A stretch of DNA of 64,000 nucleotides from positions 67,555,760 through 67,619,759 of the forward strand of contig NC_080162.1 in the NCBI RefSeq assembly GCF_950295315.1, written 5' to 3'. The notes beneath the pieces are model-generated. The model saw nothing but the letters and a program-made list of their open reading frames with translations, did no database searches and was not told the origin of the DNA. This stretch comes from Erinaceus europaeus (lineage: Eukaryota > Chordata > Mammalia > Eulipotyphla > Erinaceidae). Position 1 is the stretch's first letter; the number at the start of each line of letters is the position of its first letter. Position numbers and translations under genes: made by a program. This document shows, in pieces, positions 1 to 11,084 of this stretch.

Positions 1-378
1 TCTAAGTATTTGATTGTTTCTGGTCTGCCATCTTGGTCTTTGATCCATTTGGAGTTGATTTTTGTTTCTGGTGAGATAAAGTGGTTCAATTTCATTCTTC
101 TGCATGTTACAACCCAGTTTTCCCAGCACCATTTATTGAAGAGAGCCTCCTTTTTCCATTTAATCCTTTGGGATCCCTTATCAAAGATTAGATGTCCATA
201 GGTGTGGGGATTTATTTCTGGGCTTTCAATTCTGTTCCACTGGTCTGTGTGCCTATTTTTGTTCCTGTACCATGCTGTATTGATGATGATGGCTTTATAA
301 TATAGTTTAAGTTCTGGGAGTGTGATGCCTCCATTTCTGTTTCTTTTCCTCAAGATGGTTTTGGCAATTCTAGGTGCT
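1..378 (-). mobile_element. L1 ORF2 fragment, cut by window edge
   Basis: The + strand is the reverse complement of an ORF2 region C-terminal to the reverse transcriptase core. It matches 39612-39990 of the minus-strand L1 almost base for base, and the reverse complement of 29930-30310 in the plus-strand L1. Homology stops near 378 at ctaggtgct, where the other copies continue differently, so 378 is the 5' truncation point or an inversion junction. The 3' part lies outside the window, so no tail or TSD can be seen. Confidence 0.9.
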
Positions 379-3118
379 GTAGTATTTTCTATGGTCAAGT
401 TCATTGTTATATATTACATTCTAATTCATCAACTTACTTTCACTACTTTCCTTTAGACCTCTATACTCATTTTTCCCTTCTTTCTTTTGTAGACTTTGAA
501 AAATCTGTCCTTACATTTATCCATACTTCATTTATTTGAATTTTTGAATAGCTGACTCTTCATTACCAAAAAAATTGGAAAATATAAAAGGAGAGACTTT
601 CGGGACAGTCTAACATGTTTTCAAAAGTAAAACCATTTTCAATAGCTATGTAAAGAATTTTAAGAAGAATGTTTAACCCTCTTGCTAAAGCACATCTTTT
701 TCTAAGTGTATCACCTCAATGATTTAATGAGTACTTCATAACATTCTATAGCAAAAATAATTAGCAATTAGAAGCTCCCTTCTAAGTGTTTAAATAGAGC
801 TTGTGAGAAAGACAATAGAAGGTCTCACTCTCAAGTTACTTAAAAGCAAGTTGAAAGTGAAAGGAAAGAATTCAATTCAGATTCATCACTGGTCACTGAG
901 GGTCTCATGCTTTGGTTGTTCCTGTACTAGTTTTTTTTTTTTTCCTTAAAAGTAACATTGATTCTTACAATCACAGTCTTCTGCATACATACTAAGAAAA
1001 GATAAGTCAGATTTCAGTAAACTTGGAATGAAGACTACAAAGATACTGAATAGTAGAATTCTAAGATTTTACTTTATTAAAAAATTGAAGCTTGTGAGGT
1101 TCCATATTGGAAAAAGCACTTTATGTCAACTGTAATTAAAGTCAACTACCTCAGAAGATAGGAGTAGAAAGTGGTGTGAGGTGATATGGGCAGGGGAGAT
1201 TAAATATTTTGATTTGAACTGGCCATACCTAGATGTGTCTACTTAGATGGTGCCTATTGACAGCCTTCCTTGTCATCATTTAAAGTCATGAAAGTTTCCT
1301 TCCCCTCATTGTTTCACTGGTTTGGGAACAGGGATATTTTCCTGCATAAAATACTTCTGCAGGTTTTTATACTGGTCTACCTACTCACTTTATTACCTTT
1401 TATATTGCATGTGAAGGCTGGATCAGTTTGCAGCAGAACAAAGCTAATTACAACTTTCATGACCTAAATATAGCATAATGACAGAGTGTCATTCAAGGAT
1501 AGCACTGAGCTGAGAAGCCTTTTGGCAGGCCAAGACAGGGGGTTATTCAGCTTCATGGGGATAGCTCCAGGGTCTGATTGACTGCAGAGCTGTAAGATAC
1601 TTAAAAGCTGTGAGCAGGTCACTGCATCATAATCAGCTAGGCTTTGGGAGGAAAGTTAGCTTCTTGTCTATTTTGTCTGTTTTGTGTTAATGATTACTCT
1701 AAGGGAATAAAATGCAAATATGTGATATACCGATATCTTTATATCAGCCAATCCAGAAATTATGAAGCACAGGATTAATAGAAGAATTAATAGATCCAAA
1801 AAATAAGAACACTTCTGGGGATATAATTTGAAGTCACCAATTTATTGCCCAATGATAATTGCAGACAAAATTTTTGCCAGAAAATAATTTGCTACTTGTT
1901 TTACTTATCCATTAAAAAAACCCTTTTTTAAGCCCCTTCCTTTATGAGGTTTTTTTTTTTAATTCATCTGTGTGGTTTGATTGTTATCTCCACATGTGTA
2001 TTGCTTCTTTCAAAGACACACATATTAATTTGTTGGAAAATTCGTGCTATATTTTGGCATAGGAAAGACATAATTTTCCCAACAATTCAACATGGGAATT
2101 TAATAGCATAGATATATGTGCAGTGGTTATGGGTCCTGATTCTTTTCCAGATATATCCCATGTCAGGAAAGACCTAACTACTTTCAATACTTGTTACTCA
2201 CAGATTCATTTCCTTAAGTAAATGACTGACTTCATTTACTTCAGTTGTTTCACATTTTCCTCCCTGCTCATTCTGCTATTTGTCTTTTCTTGAAATTTTG
2301 TAGGCAAGCTTCATAGTATCATTTATTGAGAAGATTCCAAAGGCTCTGAGTGAATAGACGGAATAAAGGACATGCCCAGTGCTATCACCAGAGTTCCGCC
2401 TTCTACCTCTGGGACTAAGTTGATATTTAGACTTTGAACCCTAAGCAAAGTCTTAGGTTTTTTTTTTTTTTATAAACACTTTGAATTCCTTTGTGAAAGG
2501 GCTCAGAAAAACTTGGCCTAGCAAACACAGAATGGGGAAATGTACAGAAATCAAAAGTGGAGTTATTATAGACATAAAACAATGTAATAAAGCAATGAGA
2601 ACTGTTGTCAAGCCACCATGTTTTTGGAGGAAGCAAATATAACTTTTATTTAGGGGACCAGGGAGGTTATTTGCAATGACAAGTTATCTTAGCATCATGG
2701 AATATCAACATAAAATTTGCCGTGACTTCTTTTCCCGAGTGAAATTCATATAGTTGATTATATGTAAAGGGTTTTAGTAAATAAATTCTAAATATTTTTT
2801 GTAGTTACATACTATCACAATATATAAGGAAGCAAGGATGTTTCGATCTTACTGTCAGAAACTTTCTACTTGTTTTCATGCTATGAAGTGTGTGTTTAGC
2901 TGGAATTATGAGTCGTATAGTTTCTTCATCATTTACAAGAATGTTATTGGTTTAAAGATTTTGTTATGGTCTACTGAGTTACATGAGTAATCTGAAATCT
3001 ATACTAAACCATTTTATGGACTGCTTTCATGCCTATAAGATCCCACCACTCCACCACTCTTGGTAGACTCTTCATTCTTTTCCAATGAATTAGTGAAAGA
3101 CAGTGGAGGAGAAACATC
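379..3118. other. AT-rich unique DNA, no gene recognised
   Basis: No open frame over about 70 codons, no splice-flanked conserved frame and no recognisable repeat head were found. Short T runs (around 930 and 2458-2471) are the only simple structure. Old decayed repeats may be present but cannot be named by eye. Confidence 0.5.
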
Positions 3119-3242
3119 AAAACACTGCCTCATCTCTCCCAAAGCTTCCCCTATATATGGTGCTTTCATGTGGGTGTCTGAAAATCAAACCCAGGTCCTT
3201 ACACATGGTAAACAGTGTGCTTTATTGAATGAGTATCTCCTG
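3119..3242 (-). repeat. tRNA-like SINE fragment
   Basis: The reverse complement opens with a head like ggaccaggagatactcattc, followed by a degraded box B (ggtttgattt). This resembles the 'agctcacttggata' SINE group seen at 36482, 44225 and 63695. It is diverged, with no clear TSD. Confidence 0.45.
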
Positions 3243-3282
3243 GTCCTTGGGCTGTTCCCATTTTATCCCCACTTCATCCCTG

Positions 3283-3442
3283 TAGACAGAGACAAGAAAG
3301 CAGAGAGAGAGAGAGACAGAGAGAGAGAGATTGACCAAAGCACTAAATCTTCTTTCAGTGTGAAGAGACCTTGCCTGTAACATGGGTCATGCACATAGCA
3401 AAGCAGCACATTATCCAACTTAACTATTTTGCCGACCCTGGG
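3283..3442 (-). repeat. tRNA-like SINE ('agctcacttggat' group)
   Basis: On the minus strand it runs from a head near 3442 (cagggtcggcaaaatagtt), through 'tgctttgctatgtgcat' and a decayed box B, to a (TC)n tract seen as (GA)n at 3301-3332. Same plan as the copies at 36482-36635 and 63695-63850. Confidence 0.55.
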
Positions 3443-3557
3443 ATGCTTATTTTAATGGTTTGATTAGGAGTATAATTCTATTCCTACTCTCCTTCTCCAT
3501 CTGTCTTGTACCCTAACGTCTTGACATTGACATTGATGGCATAGGAGACAGGGCAAA

Positions 3558-4409
3558 CACTTTCCCGTATGCATCTCCCATTCCAAACCAAATAATATTG
3601 CATCCGCCAATCACAACCTAACCAAAGCAACAATTGCCATCTCAACATGCTTCACCTCAGACTGTATCCAGAGACTTCACGTGTGGAATAACAACCCTTC
3701 AGCTTCATTACTCGGGTGAGACCTTTCCTTTTATAGTACACTCTAATTTCATCTCAGGTAGTTCACTTTCTAACAAAGTCCCATAACCTAGATATACACC
3801 AGTTTCTGTGAGAGAGAGCTTATGTGCACACGTATCCATAAACTACTGCAAAATATATACCTGAAAGCAGGATTACACTAGAGTTTGCAGTGAGTACCTC
3901 CCTAACACTTCCTCTCCACTATTCCAAGCTTGGGATCCATGATTGCTCAACAAATTGTTTGGCTTCATATGTTAACTCTCTTTTCAATCACCAGGTTCCA
4001 GATGCCACCACGATGCTGGCTAGGTTTCCCTGGATTGAAGACCCCACCAATGTGTCCTGGAGCTCAGCTTCCCCAGAGACACACCCTACTAGGGAAAGAG
4101 AGAGGCAGACTGGGGGTATGGACCGACCAGTCAATGCCCATGTTCAGCGGGGAAGCAATTACAGAAGCCAGACCTTCTACCTTCTGCAACCCTCAACAAC
4201 CCTGGGTCCATGCTCCCAGAGGGATAGAGAATGGGAAAGCTACCATGGGAGGGGGTAGGTTATGGGGATTGGGTGGTGGGAATTGTGTGGAGTTGTACCC
4301 CTCCTACCTTATGCTTTTGTTCACTAATCCTTTCTTAAATAAAAAATTAAAAAAAAAAAAATAAAAATAAATTAAAAAAATTAAAAAAATAAAAAAAATT
4401 TAAAAAAAA
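3558..4409 (+). mobile_element. 5'-truncated L1, 3'UTR and tail only
   Basis: From cactttcccgtatgcatc to an A-rich tail (about 4338-4409) this matches the last ~850 bp of the L1 3'UTR at 53448-54260 with few differences. No ORF2 remains. A 122-codon open frame (3890-4258) lies inside but begins at GTG, so I do not call it a gene. No convincing TSD was found; the 5' edge is inferred from where homology stops. Confidence 0.85.
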
Positions 4410-5149
4410 CCATTATTGACTTCTTGTTAGTCAAATTGATATCTCTGAATCTTTTTGTGTGTGTGGGTGTGGGTGGGGGTATATGGGGTGAGAAGGTTGA
4501 ACTTTTTAAGTGTGTGGGAGGGGATTAACATGGAAATCTGACCCATTGCTTTTCTCTATATGACCATAAATGGAATAAAAATGCATATTTCATCTTTTTA
4601 TAGGGTTTAAGCCTCCTTGTCTTTGCTTTGTATAGGTTGCTTATTTTGACAACTTTGCAATACCACTCTTACTGTATCAACTTTCCAGCTACCAAGGAAA
4701 AAACCAAGGAGAAACTTCTGAACAATAGTAGCCATGTATCCTTGTGAATGTGGGAAGTGTGAAACACAACTCTTTTGACAGCTATAAAATTGTCCCATAA
4801 TGAAAATAGGAAAACCTATAATTTAGTTTTTATATTTTTCACATTAACAATAGCATGAGATGCTAAAAATAAAGCTGAGGTCATCCCAGTGGTAGTTTTC
4901 AATATTAAAAAATAAAATGTGTTTGTGTATGGCTTACACGAATATAGGCAACTGTATAATAGCTTCTTTTCAAGCCCCATTCCATATTTATAACACAAAA
5001 ACTGAGCTTATGAAAGTAAGCTCCCAGAGAAAGATTTTACATATTGCAGAATCCAGAATGCAAGAAAGTACTGAAGATGTTTCTTTTAAGGCTTTCTTTC
5101 TTTCTTTTTTTCCTTAAGACAGTATTGTTAGATGTGAAGGGCATTTTTG
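4410..5149. other. unique DNA, no gene recognised
   Basis: Short GT/G-rich patch at 4457-4485; otherwise no structure that I can name. The small frames here (60-66 codons, both strands) overlap one another and look random. Confidence 0.45.
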
Positions 5150-5160
5150 ATTTTCCTTTA

Positions 5161-5359
5161 AAATATTTTATTTATGTATTTATTTTTTTATAAATACAAA
5201 GAGAATTCAATACGATAGAGCAGACAAAGAAGGAGAAAGAAAGAGATATAAGTACTCATAAAGCTTCCCTCAGAAGGTGGGGTCTCGGGGCTCGAACCTA
5301 GGCCCTTGTGCATGGCAATGTGTGTACTTAACCAAGTGCACCAGCACCTGGTCCCCTTT
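5161..5359 (-). repeat. tRNA-derived SINE ('ggggaccaggtgctggtgcac' group)
   Basis: The reverse complement starts near 5359 with ggggaccaggtgctggtgca and has box-B-like ggttcgagccc (gggctcgaacctagg on +) and an A/T-rich tail at 5161-5200. Flanked by an exact 11-bp TSD, ATTTTCCTTTA, at 5150-5160 and 5360-5370, which fixes both ends and shows an L1-type insertion. Confidence 0.85.
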
Positions 5360-5370
5360 ATTTTCCTTTA

Positions 5371-5884
5371 CTTGATCTAGTGTATGGTTGAACTTCTCCT
5401 ATAGCATAAAGAAAGAGGACAGCCCAAATTATCATCGCCAAAGACTTTCACATAACCATCCCTACAATCAGAAAAAGGAAGCTTGTATAGCCTAAAATTG
5501 TCAGTCTTTCTTTCAATTTGCCCCCATCCCAAAACACTAAAACTATCTTTTCCTCAATAAAGTATAGTTCCATTTGAGCTTTTTATGAGTTAATGAATGA
5601 GTAGCCAATCTTAATAATAAGCTTGCATGTTTCAGTGATATTGTCATCTCCTAGGTGGAAACTTCTGAAGTATAAATTAAATATCTCACATTTTAAGTAA
5701 AAAATGAGCTAAAATGTGACCTGAATAAAATTAGAAGTCATAGACTATGTTTATAAGAACCTAGATCTTCTTGTACCCGTATCTATATCCCAAAGTTTAG
5801 ATTCTACATGTTAGACATTTTACCAATGAAATATTTCATTTAATTTGCACACTAACTCTACTAGGTGGGACTCTAGCTCTATAC
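5371..5884. other. unique DNA, no gene recognised
   Basis: No coding signal or repeat head recognised between the SINE TSD and the next SINE fragment. Confidence 0.4.
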
Positions 5885-6095
5885 CATATATAAACCTGAG
5901 TGACTGTCTACTGTGCTACCCAGGTTAGAATCCAGCACCCACCAAATTGAAGGAACTTGGGTACTATGTTCTCTTTAGCTCTCTCTCTCTGAATCTCTGC
6001 CACGATATCTCTATATACAATGGGGGGAAAAAAAGAAGGAAGGAAGGGAGGAAAGAAGGAAGGAAGGGAGGAAAGAAGAAAATAAGAAGAAAAAA
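5885..6095 (+). repeat. decayed SINE with (GGAA)n-type tail
   Basis: cccaggttagaatccagcac is a decayed box B followed by 'accaaattgaaggaa' and a CT-rich stretch, as in the 'agctcacttggata' SINEs. It ends in a purine-rich GAAG/GGAA expansion at 6028-6095. Diverged; ends approximate. Confidence 0.45.
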
Positions 6096-6164
6096 AGATA
6101 GTTACTCTGGTTTATACGTGGGATAATCTTCTTAAGATAGCAAGGGAACAGGTGGTGATACTAG

Positions 6165-6300
6165 TCGGCACTTAGTCGAGCTCATAGGTTACCCTGTGCA
6201 GTGACCTTGGTTCATATCCCCGGTCCTCACTTGCAGGGAGCAAGTTCAAGAGTGGCAAAACAATGCTCCTTATGGATAAAATCTGATTAAGTCTAGAAGA
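6165..6300 (+). repeat. decayed SINE ('ggccaggtggtggca' group)
   Basis: ggttcatatccccggtcctc, cttgcagggagcaagttc and 'agagtggcaaaacaatgc' follow the same order as the box B, 'cacctgcagggggaaagcttc' and 'gtgaagcagtg' blocks of intact copies. Heavily diverged. Confidence 0.45.
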
Positions 6301-7076
6301 AAATAAAATGCCTTACATCGAGGCCAGATGGTTCCAATTTGAGGTCATTTCGAACCCAGAGAAAATCTAGCAATTTGCAGAGACATTTTAGTTGTCACAG
6401 CTTATGGGAAGTAGGGGGTAAGAGGAAATCTAAAGATAAAGATGGGGGAGGTGAAGTAGACTGAGAGGTGGAGGTGGGTGGTTTGTTAATGATATCTAGT
6501 AGGTAGGGGATAGGGATGCTACTAAACATCCCATAATGTACAGGTGTACACCACAGTCAAGAATTTTCAAGCATCAAAAGTTGATTAGTACAGTTATTGA
6601 GAAATTATCTCTAGATTATAGTTAGAATTAAAATCTCCACAGTTTTTGATCTTTCTCTTATGCAAGAAAATTGGAAAGAAGAGATGAGTAACGGTGAGAG
6701 AGCCCAGGATTTGAACCCAGTGAATAATCTTGTAACTCAGTTAGGTCTCCTGTTTTCAAGTGGTAAATATGAGGAGTGATACTCAACTACATAACACTTT
6801 TTGTTTAAAATAAATATATGAAGCGGCAAGAATAGTGAGATACCAGTCAAAATCTAACTTTTTAAGTACTTTTTTGTGTGTATGAGTCTGGATTTTAGGA
6901 TCCTTATTCCTTAAAGGTAGATAGCTGATGGATAAAATAATTTTTGCCATATTTTTCATAGTTTTACATAAAAAGATAAAATTTTTCCTAACTGAATTAA
7001 AAAAATAATAAATCCATTAATTAGAACATAATTCTTGTGCTGAACCATCAGGCTATCTTTGTGTTAAATGTGTTAG
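6301..7076. other. unique DNA, no gene recognised
   Basis: A possible SINE remnant near 6660-6760 (ggatttgaacccagt) is too decayed to classify. Nothing else recognised. Confidence 0.35.
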
Positions 7077-7283
7077 TTTATTTATTTATTTTGAATCAAG
7101 CTAGAGAAATTGAAGAGGGGAGGGGAAATAGGGAAGGAGAGAGAGAAAGAAAGAGATAGAGACTTACAGCATGCTTCACTGCTCGTGAAATCTCACCCCT
7201 CCAGTTGGAAACTGAGGGCTTGAACCAGGGCTCTTGCACATTGTAACGTGTACTCTACTAGATATGCCACTGCCTGGCCCCTG
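7077..7283 (-). repeat. tRNA-derived SINE ('ggccaggcagtggca' group)
   Basis: The reverse complement starts near 7283 with ggggccaggcagtggcatat. Box B reads as gggcttgaaccagggc on +, then comes the tract that becomes agagaaagaaagag on +, with a TTTATTTATTT tail at 7077-7091. Moderately diverged. Confidence 0.75.
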
Positions 7284-7885
7284 AGTTTTCATTTCTAAAA
7301 GCTTCAAGAAGATACTTCTCTGCAACTTGCTATTTTAAGTAGCAAACATTTGAATTCTGTAGAATTGTTAAAAGACAGATAAATAAATAAAAGGTGCACT
7401 TTAAGATACAGTATCTATAAAACCAGTCATTATTTTTATCAGGGGGCTGAACACACACAAACGCTAGGCTTCCTCTGGGCAATACACTACTACTTTCCAG
7501 AATTATATAGACACAATTAAGAAAAAGAGGTTCAGAACTGGTTATTGGTGATAGGAGGAAAGGGATAGGCATTACATACAAGATTCTTTTGATAGAGGCT
7601 AATAAAGCCCAGGACATTCTACTCCCTTGTCACAAACTTGGCCAACAATCGCAATATGGTCTTTGTTAAGTAGCTGAACATCAATACTTAAGACTCTGGA
7701 CAAGAGGAAGCCCAGACCTCTATAATGAAAACATTCTGTGGCTGCTTAGGCTCCTTAACTCTGCAAGGAATAGATTACTGTCGTGGGATGTGTCAAAGGG
7801 TTTGCATTTAGGGGAATGGGATTACTACGCTTAATAAAGTCCCAAGTGGCTATAACAGTCAACTAGGAAGACCTTGATAATTCTT
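7284..7885. other. unique DNA, no gene recognised
   Basis: Left flank of the inverted L1 insertion. A 95-codon minus frame (7330-7617) lacks family resemblance and is treated as chance. Confidence 0.4.
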
Positions 7886-8720
7886 AAGAAAGGAGACTAA
7901 GACTGGAGTAGCGCAGATGAAGAGTTCGGGGAAGGGTCTCCATTCTGTAGATAGCTAGTAGGCATATTTTAGTTACATTCCAAAGGGCCTGTGGCTATAC
8001 CTGTTTTTTTTTTTTGTTTTTTCCCTGAGCCTGAAATCTGATATGCAGGTAGATCAATCATAGTTAATGTCTAGGGAAATGATGTCATGGCTGGAAAAAG
8101 GAACAGAAAGCTGGACCAGGGAAGAGAGTAGCTCCCAAATATGGGAAAGGTGTATAAATATTGTTGACTGTAAACCCCATTAATTTGATTTGATCTGGGG
8201 TCCATATTCAGTTTAGGAGCCTATGTGACCTTTGCATCCCTGTAGATTTGACCTCACATTCTGTTGTCTTCAGTTAGGTTCATGATTAGTCAACAACTTG
8301 TTTGGCTTTAAAAGTGAACTCTCTTTTAAACCACCAGGTTCCAGATGCTAGCATGATACCAACCAGACTTGCCTGGACAGACAACCACACTAATGTGTCC
8401 TGGAGCTTCAATTCCCCAAAACCCCATCCCATTAGGGAAAGAGAAATGCAGGCTGAGAGAATGGATCAAGCTGTCTACGCCCATGTTCAGCGGGAAAGCA
8501 ATTACAGAAGCCAGACCTTCCATCTTCTGCATCCCACAATGACCTTGGACCTATATTCCCTGAGGGTTAAAGAATAGGAAAGCTATCAAGGGAGGGGATG
8601 GGATACGGAGTTCTGGTGGTAGGAATTGTGTGGAGTTGTACCCCTTTTATCCTATGGTTTTTTCAATGTTTCCTTTTTATAAGTAAAAAATTAAAAAAAG
8701 AAAAAAGAAAAGAAACTAAG
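7886..8720 (+). mobile_element. L1 3' end with inverted 5' segment
   Basis: Two joined L1 pieces in opposite orientation. 7902-about 8270 is the reverse complement of L1 3'UTR sequence found directly at 36990-37320. About 8271-8704 is forward 3'UTR (gttaggttcatgattagtc ... ttaaaaaaagaaaaaag tail). The whole is bounded by a 16-bp imperfect TSD, AAGAAAGGAGACTAAG (7886-7901) against AAGAAAAGAAACTAAG (8705-8720), 14 of 16 identical. The site TTCTT/AAGAAA fits the L1 endonuclease preference. This is the pattern attributed to twin priming. Both pieces belong to an older 3'UTR variant than the large L1s here. Confidence 0.85.
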
Positions 8721-9600
8721 TAGAAAGGTTTATTGTTCTCTGTAAACCCACTGACTGTCACCTGCTGGGTGCAAATAGATAGCTGGGTAGTCCTCAGAGA
8801 CGCACATATACTCTCCAACTGGTCCATACACATTTAAAAACAAATTCCATAAGTTACACTTGAATGTCACTTGTTTCTTGTTTTTCTTTTTCATTTTTAA
8901 ATTTTATAGTTCTCTCTACTACCAACTATTCAATGCTATCCATCCCAGTGCGTACTGCCCCTGCTCCCTTTCCTCGGATATATGTAACTACTAAATGTCT
9001 AGCCTCTCTGCAAATGCCAGTCTCAAAGATTCTACCCTATTGGCTCAGGAATTATCTATGCATTGCTTTGCCATGTCTGCAACTCATCTTCAAGTCTAGT
9101 CTACACAGAATTAAAGGAAGTTTTAGAGCTGCAATATTTCCCTCTTTTTCTCCCTCTCCATCTCCCTGTCTCTGTCTCAGTATCTTTATAGAAAAAAAAA
9201 ATTCTCCAAACTGTAAGCATGTCAGGCAACTTTGAGACACAATTAGCTATATCCTTCCAGAACTATAGGCCCTGTAATATTACTTAATAAGGCTAGATTA
9301 AAGTAGAAAGACACAGCTGACTTGGACTAACAGAATTCCTGGACTACTAGAATTTCTTAGAATGACAGGACATAGATATGCCCTTTACCTTCCCATATTA
9401 AATTCATTTATATATTTAATGAAATTAATATATTTGGAAAGAAACTGTTTAAGTTCTTTTAATATACATAAAGATGGGACCATTTTATTGAAAAATTGAA
9501 AAAATATATATTCATTAAATCATATATATATATCACTCATTATCTATTCCCACAAACACAAATGATGGTTGTTTCTAATACTGACTTTCGAGGACTGTAT
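8721..9600. other. mostly unique DNA with one SINE-like stretch
   Basis: About 9050-9215 resembles the 'agctcacttggata' SINE group (gcattgctttgccatgtctg, then ggaagttttagagctgcaat, CT-rich, A tail at 9191-9200) but lacks a good box B. The 123-codon frame at 8864-9235 runs through it and is not coding. Confidence 0.4.
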
Positions 9601-9742
9601 TATTTTCCCATGTCTGAAGACCTGTGTCGGAGCACCTGGCTAACATATGGGAGCATCATGTAATGAGACAGTGTTCTGAGGGAGACCTGTGGTGCCTCTC
9701 CTCTTCCTTTGTCTTTCATCCACTACTGGAAAAAAATGAAAT

Positions 9743-9848
9743 AAAAAAGTGTCTGATGCTTTTGTTCACTAATCCTTTCTTAAATAAAAAATTTAAAAGT
9801 AAAAAAAATTTAAAAAATTAAAAAAAAAGAAAAAAAAAGTGTCTGATG
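9743..9848 (+). mobile_element. 74-bp L1 micro-insertion
   Basis: 9759-9832 holds only the last ~35 bp of the L1 3'UTR (cttttgttcactaatccttt) plus an A-rich tail. Exact 16-bp TSD AAAAAAGTGTCTGATG lies at 9743-9758 and 9833-9848. Removing the insert and one repeat leaves a continuous flank, so this is an extreme 5' truncation. The flank at about 9600-9742 looks like an old SINE. Confidence 0.9.
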
Positions 9849-10271
9849 AGATCAGTGAAATCACACAGGTATGAAGTTCCAAAGAGGTGCTGAATAAAAA
9901 AAGAAATGATAAACATAAAAATAAAAAAACTTAATGAATAAATCTTAAAGTCATATATTCACATTGTGAATAAAATAGTAAGGGCTCAAGACAAGTCTGT
10001 CATAGTATGAAATATAACATACATGGAATGCATTTTCAATTGGAGATACTATTTCTTTCTTACACAAATGTTTTACTTACCATTTAAGTAAATGGAAGTT
10101 CATTAAATTTGGTTAAACCAAACGAAGTGAGTTCTACTGCCTATTACCTTTAACTATAAGATAAACTATAGTCCCAGGTCATAAATGCCAATGTGTTCTC
10201 CCAGAAGCAAACAAACAAACAAAAACTTAAAGTGACAATGACATATTAAATATATTTTATCAATATGTAAG
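9849..10271. other. unique DNA, no gene recognised
   Basis: A-rich, with a short (CAAA)n patch at 10206-10224. No coding signal. Confidence 0.4.
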
Positions 10272-10280
10272 ATCCAAGAG

Positions 10281-10547
10281 AGGGAGTCGGGCGTTAGCGC
10301 AGCAGGTTAAGCGCATGTGACGCAAAGCGCAAGGACCAGCATAAGGATCTCGATTGGAGCGCCCCTGCTCTGCACCTGCAGGGGAGTTGCTTCACAAAAG
10401 GTGAAGTAGGTCTGCAGGTGTCTCTCTTTTTCTCCCCCTCTCTGTCTTCCCCTTCTCTCTCTATTTCTCTCTGTCCTATCCAATAACAACAACATCAATA
10501 ACAACAATAAGGGTAACAAAAGGGAATAAATATTAAAATAAAATAAA
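10281..10547 (+). repeat. tRNA-derived SINE ('gggagtcgggc' family), near full length
   Basis: Order: gggagtcgggcgttagcgca (box A region), gtgacgcaaagcgcaagg, decayed box B (tcgattggagcgccc), cacctgcaggggagttgctt, ggtgaagtaggtctgcaggt, TC-rich region, ctctctgtcctatccaa, then an AAC/AAT-rich tail. TSD ATCCAAGAG at 10272-10280 and 10548-10556. Pol III box A is good; box B carries substitutions. Confidence 0.9.
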
Positions 10548-10927
10548 ATCCAAGAGCACATACTTACACAAATACTTATGCAGAGTGAGAAAGGAAGAGA
10601 GACAATAACAAGAGATTATGATAGGAAATCATTTGTAATACTTTTTCTCATATGTGAGCACAATACAGTAACATTCAAACATTAAATCAATATAAAGTCT
10701 ATCTGCCTGTGACTGCAGTAGAAAAATAGTACTAGCTTAATTCCAAGTTAGATTCATTCCAACTTGACAATATAGATTGGTAACATATTTCCAAATGACA
10801 TTTTAGAAATTGAAAAAATCAAGCTACTGTTATTTTTGTCAAGGGAGAAAACAATCACATTTATGATTTCAAAACTGAATTTTAATGACCTACTTTAGTG
10901 TCAAATATAGAACTGCTTTTCAATTTT

Positions 10928-11080
10928 TTTAAATTTTTTATTTCCACCAGGGTTATTGTTGGGGCTCAATGCCTGCACAAAGAACCTACTGGTGGTCATT
11001 TTTCATCCCCCCCCTTTCTTTTGCTCATTTGATAGGGCAGAAGTTGAGAGAGGACATTTTTATCTTACAGCATTTCAACC
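10928..11080 (-). repeat. decayed repeat with A-rich tail on minus strand
   Basis: tttttttaaattttttattt followed by ccaccagggttattgttggg and a GA-rich stretch looks like a SINE-type repeat read from its tail. No second good copy exists in this window, so the identification rests on layout only. Confidence 0.35.
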
Positions 11081-11084
11081 AAGT

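Noticed and set aside
3930..4364. 144-codon + frame in the L1 3'UTR
   Set aside because: Overlaps another frame in the same 3'UTR, runs into the A-rich tail (KKLKKKK end) and is broken in sister copies.
10281..10547. Possible tRNA gene from good box A/B sequences in SINE heads
   Set aside because: The heads lack a full cloverleaf with acceptor pairing and are followed by SINE bodies and TSDs.
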